Below, one piece after another: positions 12,701 through 22,696 of a stretch of 64,000 nucleotides of DNA. The translations under genes and the position numbers were made by a program. The DNA lies in the NCBI GenBank assembly GCA_006384855.1, contig VCJN01000229.1, forward strand, positions 1 through 64,000, in the 5' to 3' direction. The DNA comes from Tetraselmis striata. Lineage: Eukaryota; Chlorophyta; Chlorodendrophyceae; Chlorodendrales; Chlorodendraceae. Within the stretch, counting starts at the first letter, position 1, and each line of letters starts with the position of its first letter. Below the pieces are notes generated by a model, which saw nothing but the letters and a program-made list of their open reading frames with translations, was not told the DNA's origin and made no database searches.

Positions 12701-13730
12701 ACAGGGCGTCCGCTGAGTCAGCTCTCTCGCGACCGCTGTGTGGACCGCATAGGCCACATGGCGCGCGTAGTCGAGGAAATCGAGCAAGAGCAGCGTGAGC
12801 GCGAGGCAGATGACGCGCTGGCGCTGGAGCGTGTTGCGCAGATGGCAGGCGACAGCGATAGGACCCTGTTGCGTGCCGCTTTATCTAGTACCCGACCCTA
12901 TGACGTAGAGATTAGATAGGGGCGTGAGGGCCGCACTGTAAACGGACAGTTTCGGCCACGCTGTGAGGAGTGTGCTGCTCTGCACATCCCCGACCCCTAC
13001 CATGCACAACGGTCTTGCCCGCTGCGTGCGCGCGACAGAAAGGTGCTGCAGAATGCCCGTGAGGGGCGGGCGGCGGCGGGACATGCCACCCACCCCGGTT
13101 ATGAGGCGCCCGAGGAGAGCCATGCTGCGCATGCCCATGCTGGCCAAGGCAGTGGACCCCAGTGGCGGGGCGGCGCCAGTAGGCAGCAGCAATACCAGTC
13201 TGAGGAGTCGCGCAGGAGCGAGTGCTGGAACTGCCAGAAGGCCGATGCATGGCACACGTCCTACACAGAGTGCCCGCAGCCGCTCAACCAGCGGTTGCGC
13301 AAGCGCCTTACGTATCGCCCCATGGCCTTCCACTGCCTTTCTTGCCCAGCTGCAGAAGCCGAACCAGGACAAGCAGCGGCCCCCTGGCGCAGCCCATGCT
13401 GGTGAGGCACAGGCCGACGGGCAGCCAGATGGCGAGGGCAAGCACTCCCGCAAGCAGCGCAATGGGCGCAGCCGCCAGCCCAAGCACAAGGGCGCTTTCA
13501 TGCATGCAGCAGGTGGTGGCAGCCCCGAGCATGAGTCGTGGGAGGACGCCTACTACCTTGGCATGGAGGACGGCACGACTATGGTGGCCATCCGCGCCGT
13601 CGAGCATGCCGCTGAGGAAGAGGGCAGCCATTGTGGTGGTGAGGCAGTTGCTGCGCGGCTGAGCACCCTCATGTATGGTGTCAAGGGGCGCTCGGGGCGC
13701 AAGCCATGCGCAGGGAGCATACCCTAACCC
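9733..13730 (+). mobile_element. LTR-retrotransposon-like 5' portion: leader plus Gag-like region
   Basis: About 4 kb of plus-strand sequence separates the G1 RNase H and integrase parts. At 10,749-10,762 it carries TGGCGCCCCAACGG, which closely resembles a lysine-tRNA primer-binding site; sequence before it (9,733 to about 10,747) would then be an LTR, and 10,763-11,713 an untranslated leader. Gag-like coding regions follow. I find no second LTR and no pol, so this is a partial, broken element. Edges are approximate. The alternative is a LINE with only its first ORF. Confidence 0.45.
11714..13727 (+). pseudogene. Gag-like protein remnants with a zinc knuckle
   Basis: Open stretches at 11,714-12,115, 12,122-12,919 and 13,043-13,727 encode charged, Arg/Glu/Ala-rich sequence. 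The middle one (265 codons) has predicted long helices with EEIEQEQREREADD near its end. A candidate CCHC knuckle, CWNCQKADAWHTSYTEC, lies at about 13,224-13,275. Large size, helical character and a terminal knuckle suggest a nucleocapsid-type RNA-binding protein. The region is broken, with a small number of breaks. No database match can be claimed. Confidence 0.5.
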
Positions 13731-13739
13731 TGTCAAGAC

Positions 13740-15250
13740 AGTTTTTCCTTTTTCTCCCGAGACGCTACGACAGAGGAATTGTTGTTCGAGCTGTATCGAG
13801 ACAGTGGTAAGGTTGAGCCATTCAGTGATGTGCTCCAGATCCTTCTCAAAGGTCTGCATATAGTATGCATCTATTGATGCCTTCAGATCTTTCAGATGTG
13901 GTCGCCTGCTCAGTGCATCTCCCATATTTTGAGATCTTTTTTTATATACAATGTCCATATTGTCCATATATGGTGATATGATTTGGGACCAGCCAGCATG
14001 TTTTATGCCGAGCTTTTTTTGCGTTGGCAGATGACGGAGGGTGGTATGGTCAGTGACTACGGTAAAATGTTTACACCCTTCCAAATAATGTCGCCAGTGA
14101 TGGAGAGCAACTTCTACTCCCAGGATTTCAGTATCATAGGTGGAATAGCGCAGTTGCGCACCCCTCAAGACCTTTGCCAGGTAAGCCACAGGACGTAGCT
14201 GTCCGGCATTCGGATCTTTTTGCATGAGCACCGCCCCCACAGCATATTTGCTGGGATCGGTTGTGACCACGAACTATGCGTCCGGGCCAGTGATGGGATT
14301 CATCAGAAACGGGGCGTGTGTCATTTTATATTTTAGGCGATCAAAAGCATGTTGGTGGGTGTCAGTCCAGGCCGGGAATGTATTACTTTTCGTCAGATCA
14401 AATAAGGGCTTTGCTATAGCAGCAAAGTCCTCAATAAATGATCGATAATATCCTACAAAGCCTAAAAGGCTCTCACGTCTGTCACAGACTTTGGGACCGG
14501 CCATTCTGTGATTTGCTTTTATTTTACCAAGGTCAGGGAACTTGCCCTTTTTCCGTTATACATTGACCCATGTATACTATTTGCTTTTTACCCGAATGTG
14601 ATTTTGGGGGATTCAGGTACAAATGGTGCTTGCGCAACCTCGCAAGTACCTTATCAGCCTGGTCAAATATGTTTCTCCGGAGTGTCGCTGAATATGATAA
14701 TATCGTCAAGATAACAGACTACAAAATCATCAAGGATATTTGCATCCTGATGTGTACCATCAGCAGTCCCGTTTAAAACTGCGTGAATATATGATTGGAA
14801 TTGGAAAAACCTGGCGTTGTTTCTAGGCCAAATGGCAGGACGCTCATCTCAAATTGGCCCAACTGAGTGATGAAGGAAGTCGTGTAGACATCTTCCTCCT
14901 TCACACGGATCTGATGGTATGTCTTTTTCAATTCTAAGCAAGTCCAGCATTTGCCTGTGGCAATACGGTCTAATGTAGTATCAATTCTGGGCAAATGATA
15001 TTGTGCACCCAGTGTTATTTTGTTCAGCGATTTTTAGTCAATGCACATCCGGAGAGTGCCATCAGACTTTCTGGCAAACAGTACCGGACCTGCAAATGGT
15101 GAATAACTGGGTCGGATCCATTTTTATTTCTCCAGGTACGGTGCTAGCTGATTTTTTAGCTCAGTTAGCTCCGTAGGAGACATTTTATAAATGTGACCTT
15201 TGGGCGGATTAGCGTCAGGTATGGTAGGTATACTGTGATCATATTTTCCT
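13740..15250 (-). pseudogene. G1 reverse transcriptase and RNase H remnant
   Basis: On the minus strand, RT palm sequence (CWTCLELKKTYHQIRV, then SVLPFGLETTPGFSN) lies at about 14,773-15,100, the connection region (LGFVGYYRSFIEDFA) at 14,274-14,504, and RNase H (VTTDPSKYAVGAVLMQ, then VTDHTTLRHL and DALSRRP) at 13,880-14,270. The order RT, connection, RNase H is that of Ty3/gypsy pol. The remnant is broken several times. The integrase that should follow is displaced by the 4-kb plus-strand insertion. Confidence 0.88.
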
Positions 15251-15402
15251 CTGCTCGGTGGCAGTTCTGTTAAAGTATTCTTATCGTGACCATATTTTTT
15301 TAATGTTCAATATTTTTTCATCATGTTGTTGACCAAAATCAGTGTGTACCCGCAGATCATCCGAGTTTATCTGCGATGTCCGGGTACCAATAAAGTCTTC
15401 TT

Positions 15403-15954
15403 TCAGAGTGGCCATAAAAATGATGCGGCATCTGCATTTTTGACTGGTTCAGCAGAAATGTGAAGCAGCTTAGCCATCTGATTTGCCGACAAAATGCTTA
15501 CTACTGCTGGTCTGGGTTGGACCTCACAGCCAAACAATGTCGCATTTGTCTGTCTCTCGTGTATAGTTCCGTCATCCCAGTGAATATCTGGATTTTTTTT
15601 TCTGAGCCATGGAATGCCTAATATGACATCCCAGATATTGTTACTGGGGAGGCAAACAAAATTAATCTCTGTGGTATAACAAGCCTCAAAGTGAAGCGTT
15701 ATTGTTACATAGTGTCGAGAGATCTTGTATGTTGTGCCATCTGCCAGTTGCATTTTTATTGCTTGATCCAGCAATTTCACCGGCAGGTTATTTTTTTGTA
15801 CGATGTCCCACGAGATAAATTCTCGCTGGGCAGCACTGTCAATCAGTATATCCACTCGACCAGACAGGATATTGTTATTGGCTTTAATTTTTGCCTTTGC
15901 CTTCAACAGATATGTAACAACAGTCTGAGGTAAAATTTGCTGTGGGGATTTCAT
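15403..15954 (-). pseudogene. G1 aspartic protease region
   Basis: A 183-codon open stretch holds the retropepsin-like core: DILIDSAAQREFIS (active-site region) and, about 75 residues on, DVILGIPWLRKKNPDIHW, the flap/ILG motif of Ty3 proteases. It is upstream of RT in minus-strand order, as expected. Sequence from 15,955 to 16,552 continues G1 on the same strand without a recognised domain. Confidence 0.82.
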
Positions 15955-17009
15955 ACTTTGTTTTTATATTGTGTGCCTTGTCTCGCACTGTGTCCTCCAC
16001 ATTATGATCAGCCAGATAAACATCAACTGAAAATGGAGTCGGACCCATTGGTATCCGCCCTTAATTGTTTTTGGGGTCAGGGATGTCATACAAGTATGCA
16101 CCCTGTGGGTAATGACGGATTTTACGGTATGTGTTCAGAATGTGCTGAACTTTTTTATTGTTTTTTAAACTTGGGAACTGCAATGACTGCAGAAATATTA
16201 TATGGGTTCTGCCTGCGCTTCCTTTCGAAGCTGGCAAGAAAGTCAGATATTTTTTCAAATGGTGAAATCAGCCACACATGATGTTAGTAATGTCAGCATC
16301 AACAAAAGAATTGGTTGGAGAGCAGAAACTGTCCAATACTTTTTGTAGTTTCAGCAGTTGCCGCACCATCAAGGGTAAACGGCCCCCGGATCATGTTTAA
16401 TTCTTCCCAAGCATTCTCTTTGAATGATGGGTAGGTATCGTGTGCGGCATTCTCAGCCGAATAGAGACTGCAAGGACAAACAAAGGTGGTGTGCAGTGGT
16501 GGTGCAGAGGCGAGAGGCTACAGTGTTTTTCAGCATAGAACAATTGTTACACACAACGCATACCACATGGCAGCATTATACAGTACATATACTCGTAGTC
16601 TCAGGTACACATTGTACTAGTACACACAGGTACTAACTCGTTCCCCTACCTCTTGGGTTGAGCGGAGGAAAAGGAGAGCCGCGTCCGAAATCGCCTGGAA
16701 TATGAGAGAATCAATACCGGTTACTATACGTTTTTATCACGGATTTTTAGGCGTCCTCCGTCCGTCCGTCCGTCCGTCCTCCGTCATACACGCTTCGTGT
16801 ATGAACCGTCATACGTTCGGTTTTCGCCCGTTTGATTTCACGGTACTGGTACGAGTACGGTAAGGTTCTGAATGGATGCGCGTGTATTCTAGCCCAGGCA
16901 CGTCATATATCCGTCTGATACGCCAAAATAACGCGGTACCGCAGCGCGTTTTTACTGCTGAATCAGCAAGCGAGGCGTGCCCGCCTCTGTTATAACAACG
17001 ACTATACGG

Positions 17010-19542
17010 TTCAATCTTAATTTACATGAGGGCTTTCACAAAAAGCGCACTACAATAGAACTAACAGCAACTATGAAAGGTTGCCAGCAAAAGAGAGACA
17101 TAAGCATGAACCCAAGGTCGAGCAGGAGGACAGGGAGCCAAGAACTTAGAAGGAGCCAAGGGAACCACCAAGTCACTTAGCTGCCAGGAACTAAAGGAAC
17201 CCCCGCCCCGGGGTAGGCTATCAGGCGCGGCGAGGACGCTTGCAGCCAATGACCCGGGTCATAGCAACACATGCCGACGAGCGACACGACGCAGGCGTCT
17301 GCCAAGCTAAAGGGATAATCCGCCGTTGGCAAGCGGGTTTTATGCGGAATGAGGAGGGCCCCATGCAAGTCGCCAGCCTGTTCGATATCGCGGCTCGTCG
17401 CCAAGCGGCAGGTCTACCCACGTACGCGGGATTTATTGACTTTAGGAAGGCATATGACACCGTACCTCATGAGCTTTTGTTCCTAAAACTACAAGCCATA
17501 GGAGTTACGGGTCATATGCTTACCTTCATTAAAACTTTATACAGGGATAGTATGGCACGGGTCAAGACAGGGGTGGCCCCGGGAACACTATCAGACCCCA
17601 TACCCATAGAGCGTGGCCTCCGACAGGGATGCCCCGCTTCCCCCATCCTATTTAACATATTTATTAACGATATATTCGACGGGGTAGAACATCTAGGGTG
17701 TGATGTACCAGGGTGCACCGACACATTAGCGGCAAGGCAACCACTAAGGGTGCCATGTCGGTTATACGCGGACGACGCTGTTGGTATCACAGGCTCGTTC
17801 GATAACCTGCATGCCATGTTCGCCCACTTCTCGCAGTGGGCGGAGGACCATTTTATGGGGTTTGGGGTACTTAAGTGTGGGGTGATGGCATTAGGCCGAT
17901 ATTCCGACGAGACCGCGTTACGCGAACAAGCTGCCCGATGGCAGCTTGGGGGGGAACGGGTACCGGTTGTAAATGAATATAGGTACTTGGGTACGGTCAT
18001 TAAGTCGGATTTAGGTATGCAACACATAGTAGACGATCGGGTTAAGAAGGGTAGACGCGCTATTGAGGCGCTCGATTCGGTATTAGTCGGTGGACGGGAC
18101 ATAATCCCTATTAATGTGCGTGTGTCGGTTTTTTAAACCTGTGTACTGCCGGTTTTAACTTATGGATGTGAAGTATGGGGCATGGATAGAACTAGCGGCG
18201 CAAATAAATTACAAACCGTACTCAATCAGTGCTTGCGGTGCCTCATTGGGGTAGGTAAAAACTCCCCTGGGGTGGCCACTGCACCGATGATGCGGGAATT
18301 GGATATTGCGCCCATAGAGGCTACGGCCGCTGCGGCACGGGCTCGGGCGTTCCTTAGGGCATCCGACTTAAATACATGTATAACCCATTTAGTAGATCAG
18401 CCAAGTCGGGCGCGCCCTAACACGTGGACGTCAGGGACTGTGCGGTGGTTAGATCGACTAGCTAGGGCGAATGTAGGGCTAGCTGAGGGGGCGCACTTTC
18501 CACTTGAGTGGAGGTCACTAGCCGCGCGCGAGGCCGCTAAACTAGTAAAGGCATCGGTAGGTGTGGGCGCGTTACGAATCGTCGGCATCGTTAGCACGCA
18601 ATAACACCTGGGGTATATATGTCCAGACGTCCTATGCGTCAAACCCGTTGCCACAGTACGGTGTGGGTGTCCCCGCGGGGGTTGTGGCCGGGTTGCACAT
18701 TATGATACAATTACGCACCCGAGTATTTCCCACTGCCCACCGATTGGCCCGGATTCATGCCATGCCTGAGCGGTTCCTTGAACACTGCCATGCATGTGGC
18801 GGAGGTGAATCTGAGACTATCGAACATATGTTGGTTGAGTGCCCGCGGTGGGGGTATCACCGTCATAATTTTGGGTTGTTAGTTCCGGAGTTCAGGGATT
18901 TTATTAGTAGTCAGGTTATTGCGTCAACACCTGAGGACTTAACTGCCTTTATTTTGGGCGGGGTCCCCCCTTCCCTTCACGGCGCCCTGGATTTTACTGG
19001 GAATGGGAAAATTTTCCAGCTATGGCGTCGGGCCCTCCCTCACATTGCCTTTTTTTGTTGCACATGTATCGCACTCCCGAAATGCTTTGCTCCGCGGGTT
19101 GGGGCTTGCCCCAACTCGCATTACTCGAATGGGCCGACGCCCAAACGGGTAGGGCGGACCTTTCGTGGTCAGTGCCGGGTATTTTGATGGCAGTGTTTTA
19201 GACGGTGATCCAACAGTGTTGGAAATTCCGTCACTGACCTCTAATTAGTCTTGCAGAATGCTTCGGCAATTTGCTTGATGACAATAACGGAGCGTCGCCT
19301 ACCCAGGGCTTTCCGTAACTGGATTGCTGCCTAAACGGCCTTCGTAGAGACGCTGCAAGGGTTTCACTGGTGCCAGTCCTGTCCCGGGGGCGGAAAAAAA
19401 AACAAAAAACGACGCAGGCGCAGGAGCACCATCACGTGCCGCACGCGCGGCCGCGACCCCGCCAAGAACGTTGTCCGCATGTGCCATGTTGATGAGCAAG
19501 GAGAAACGGCGGCGCCACGCAGACAAGAGCTGGCCGATTTAT
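17010..19542 (+). mobile_element. 5'-truncated LINE retrotransposon
   Basis: Flanked by the 9-bp direct repeat ACTATACGG (17,001-17,009 and 19,543-19,551), both halves of which belong to the Helitron-like element, so it inserted there. It carries a reverse transcriptase but no APE-type endonuclease, so the 5' part was lost, as is usual in target-primed reverse transcription. After the coding region there are about 350 bp of 3' sequence with an A-rich tract near 19,394 and no long poly(A) tail. Confidence 0.88.
17240..19187 (+). pseudogene. LINE reverse transcriptase with C-terminal CCHC zinc motif
   Basis: RT motifs run in order: QAGFM (motif 1 region, 17,330), GFIDFRKAYDTVPHELLF (motif A, 17,428), GLRQGCPASPILFNIFINDI (motif B, 17,613), and LYADDAVGI (catalytic YADD, 17,763). 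Beyond RT lie LPVLTYGCEVW (18,148) and a zinc motif CHACGGGESETIEHMLVEC (18,787-18,843), typical of the LINE ORF2 tail. Three frames carry the protein: 17,240-18,136 ends in a stop just after VRVSVF, the next part runs 18,145-18,604, and a shift near 18,600 leads into the frame ending at 19,187. There are thus about two breaks, and the copy is dead. It supplied RT for its own insertion only before truncation. Confidence 0.9.
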
Positions 19543-20303
19543 ACTATACGGTGGTCCTAGCATATGATGTAAAATATACTATACGGTGGTCCTAGCACAT
19601 ACTATACGGTGGTCCTAGTATATGCTGTAAAATGATGCTGTAAAAAGGGGTCGCCGCGGTGCGGGGGCAGTCCGCCGACCCGGGGCCCGGCGTCCGTCGA
19701 CGGACGGGCGACGGTCGAACGACGGCGTCCGGCGTCCAGTGCCGGTACAGGCGGCGGGCACGGCGATTCGCGGCGTGCCCGCCCCGTAGACCTGACGACC
19801 GGCCCGACCTGCGCGGCCTCGTGCGGGATGCGAGCCGCCTGTAGGCGGCTTGTACTGTATTGCTGATCTTGCTGTAGTGCTGCTTTTTTATTTTTTTGGG
19901 GTAATACAACTTTTAGCGGTGGGTTGGGTACTGGTCTTTTTGTAATGCACACCAGTAGTCAGCGGCCCGCTTTTACGCGGCTTGCAGATTTAATCTGTTT
20001 TACAAAATAATACTTCTCTTAAAAAATAAATTACTGACAAATCCAACGCAAAAAGCAGTATTGCCCGGAAACAACAGTATTACAAGATCAACACTACAAG
20101 CCGACTAAAAGCGGCCCGCATCCCGCACCAGGCTCAACCCAAGAGGTAGGGGCACCTCCACAAATCCCCGGCGCGAAGCGCCGCTTAGTAGTATATCATA
20201 CTCGTATAATTGTCACACTACATTCCGCCCCCCCGCCCCCCCCTTGCGAGAATTCAATTCTCGACATCAGCGGGGTTCGAACTGGTGACCCTTACATCAG
20301 GAT

Positions 20304-21190
20304 AATATCACCCTTACGTGTGGTATTGATCCCTTATGGCTTCGCTCTACGGATGGCTCGGACCGGAGCGCTACGGATTTCATCGTGGATCATCTACCCA
20401 TATGCCCCGTAGCGAACAAGCACCGCATGCATAGCGCTTTGAAGAACCTGTGGGCATCCGTGGCAATTGATGCGGGGGCGGTGCTTGACCGGGACCGCTC
20501 GGGAGCCGGCGACTTGACCCTTGAGACGAGTGGGCTGCGCCCAACGGACCGCTCGCGGCCGTCGGACCTGACTCTGGCGGGGTGTGGGGGGGGGGGGGGA
20601 GGGGGCGGCGTGCGATTACATGATCGACTTCGCGTGTATGTCCTCCACGACCCCCACTTGGAGCAACGACCCCCGCTGGTGCACCCCGGGAATCGCGGCG
20701 ACCGAGGCGGAGCATGCTAAGTTGGCAGCGGACCGGGCGTCTTCCGCCCCAGTGCAGGGTGTTCACCGGTACTACCCTTTTGTGGTTGAGGACCGCGGCC
20801 GTCTCGGGAGGTCCGCTTTGACGGTGGTCTACATCTTCGCGGTGCTGTTGGCTGTGCGCAACTTCCCTGGCGGTCCTTCCGGCCCAACCTCTTGCTTTCT
20901 TCGTGGTCAATCCGTTCAGGCACTTCGGAACTTTGTCGCCAGCCAACCTGCTGAGTTCCGCCGTCACCTGTCGCGCACACGGCGGGGGTTGTTGCAGCGG
21001 GTCTCGGCTTGCGTGCATGGTACCCTGGGCGGCATTCTCTCATCTGCCGGTGTGCAGATGGCCAAGTCTGATGCGTGTGCTCGTGCCCACTCTGCGTCTT
21101 CTCATGTTACTGCTTCCACCCCGCAGTCGTCGTAGAGGACCATTCTGATTGCCTTTTATTTTGGTGATTTCCGATATCGCCTTCTGCTGC
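20304..21190 (+). mobile_element. LINE 3' fragment with C-terminal coding end
   Basis: Flanked by the 11-bp direct repeat TACATCAGGAT (20,293-20,303 and 21,191-21,201), which is part of the TRIM internal sequence; an uninterrupted TRIM copy at 21,446 reads straight through it. Open frames 20,385-20,620 and 20,620-21,135 encode the end of an RT-type protein (HRMHSALKNLWASVAIDAG, then RPSDLTLAG, then FVVEDRGRLGRSALTVVYI), a layout that recalls the PD-(D/E)XK-like tail of some LINE proteins. They are offset by one frame at a long G run (about 20,587-20,600). The 3' tail ends cgccttctgctgc without poly(A). Its last 95 bp also occur at 49,178-49,272. Confidence 0.8.
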
Positions 21191-21594
21191 TACATCAGGA
21201 TGCTGGCGCCTTGTAACAATTGAGGCGGTATCAATCCGGCTCCGAAGCACAACGCTTACCACACGGCGGCATTATACAGTACATATACTCGTAGTCTTAG
21301 GTACACATTGTACTAGTCGTACACACAGGTACTAACTCGTAGTATATCATACTCGTATAATTGTCACACTACATTCCGCCCCCCCCCCCCCCTGCGAGAA
21401 TTCAATCCTCGACATCAGCGGGGTTCGAACTGGTGACCCTTACATCAGGATGATGGCGCCTTGTAACAATTGAGGCGGTATCAATCCGGCTCCGAAGCAC
21501 AACGCTTACCGCACGGCAGCATTATACAGTACATATACTCGTAGTCTCAGGTACACATTGTATTAGTACAGACATGTACTAACTCGTAGTATAT

Positions 21595-22671
21595 TCCCCT
21601 ACCTCTTGGGTTGAGCGGAGGAAACGGAGGAGGCGGTCCGAAATCACCCGCAGTGTGAGCGAATCAATACCGATATCACCGCGTTTTTAATACGATATTT
21701 GAGGCGTCCTCCTCCTCCTCCTCCTCCTCCGCGTGTGCTGCGTCTTCGTGCATGAACCGTCATACGTTCGATCTTTGCTCGTTTGATTTCTAGGCGCTTT
21801 TACCACAGTCCGTAAAAATCCTGCGACTAAGACGAATTTATCGTGAATTATATCGGAAACATATTGCAAAAATCACGAATGTCCTCCTCCGTCCGCGCGT
21901 GCTGCGTCTTCGTGCATGAACCGTGATACGTTCGGTATTCGGTCGTTTGATTTCACGGTACAGGTACGAGTACGGCTTGTTTCTGAATGGACGCGCGTGT
22001 ATTCTAGCCCAGGCACGCTTGATATTCGTCTGATACGCCAAAATAACGCGGTACCGCAACGCGTTTTTACTGCTGATTCAGCGAGACGTGCCATGTTTTA
22101 TGTATAGTCGCTATACGCTGGTCGAAGTATTAATGATATTGTAAAAAGGGGTCGCCGCGGGGCGGGGGCAGTCCGCCGACCCGGGGCCCGGCGCCCGTCG
22201 ACGGACGGGCGACGGTCGAACGACGGCGTCCGGCGTCCGGTGCCGGTGCAGGCGGCGGGCATGGCGATTCGCGGCGTGCCCGCCCCGTAGACCTGACGAC
22301 CGGCCCGACCTGCGCGGCCTCGTGCGGGATGCGGGCCGCCTGTAGGCGGCTTGTAGTGTATTGCTGATCTTGTAGTGCTGCTTTTTTATTTTTTTTTGTG
22401 GGGGGGGTGGGGGGGGGGGGGGGGGGGGGGGGGGGCGGTAATACAATTTTTTGTAATGCACACCAGTAGTCAGCGGCCCGCTTTTACGCGGCTTGCAGAT
22501 TTAATCTGTTTTACAAATTAATACTTATCTTAAAAAGCAGTATTGCCCGGAAACAACAGTATTACAAGATCAGCACTACAAGCCGGCCAAAAGCGGCCCG
22601 CATCCCGCACCAGGCTCAACCCAAGAGGTAGGGGCACCTCCACAAATCCCCGGCGCGAAGCGCCGCTTAGT
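21595..22671 (+). mobile_element. Helitron2/Helentron-like element, copy B (uninterrupted)
   Basis: At 1,077 bp this is the most complete copy. It has the same TCCCCTACCTC start, the inverted repeat 36 bp from the other end, the GGCGCGAAGCGCC hairpin and the CTTAGT end. The interior contains a CTC microsatellite (21,710-21,730), a block gggtcgccgcgg...gtaggcggct shared with copies A and C, and a long G run (about 22,387-22,436). It lies in the third TRIM LTR. No coding potential is credible. Confidence 0.6.
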
Positions 22672-22696
22672 ATATCATACTCGTAGAATTGTCACA

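Larger units (their letters stand above)
16642..20189 (+). mobile_element. Helitron2/Helentron-like non-autonomous element, copy C (split by a LINE)
   Basis: It starts TCCCCTACCTCTTGGGTTG and, near the other end, has the inverted copy CAACCCAAGAGGTAGGGG, followed by about 36 bp ending in a hairpin (GGCGCGAAGCGCC) and CTTAGT. One inverted repeat terminal, the other subterminal before a 3' hairpin, is the asymmetric arrangement described for Helitron2/Helentron elements. No Rep/helicase is present, so it would be non-autonomous. Without the LINE it is about 1.0 kb. It lies in a TRIM LTR, between actaactcgt and agtatatcat. A cut-and-paste TIR element is the alternative. Confidence 0.55.
16553..22696 (-). 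mobile_element. TRIM-like cluster: three short LTRs and two tiny internal domains in tandem
   Basis: LTRs of about 120 bp lie at 16,553-16,641 plus 20,190-20,217 (split), 21,250-21,368, and 21,501-21,594 plus 22,672-22,696 (split). Each ends atactcgtataattgtcaca (the last with a variant). Each of the first two is followed by ctacattccgcccccc, the complement of a polypurine tract, then a 130-bp internal region ending in ggctccgaagca, a candidate primer site. Nothing is encoded. Tandem LTR-internal-LTR-internal-LTR form suggests recombination between copies. The whole cluster sits inside G1. Confidence 0.7.

Noticed and set aside
13722-13735. ataccctaaccctg as telomere repeat
   Set aside because: Fewer than two units, at an insertion border; no array.
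20270-20290. tRNA-like box (gggttcgaactgg) suggesting a tRNA gene or SINE
   Set aside because: The flanking bases do not fold into tRNA arms, and the segment is better explained as internal TRIM sequence between an LTR end and a primer site.
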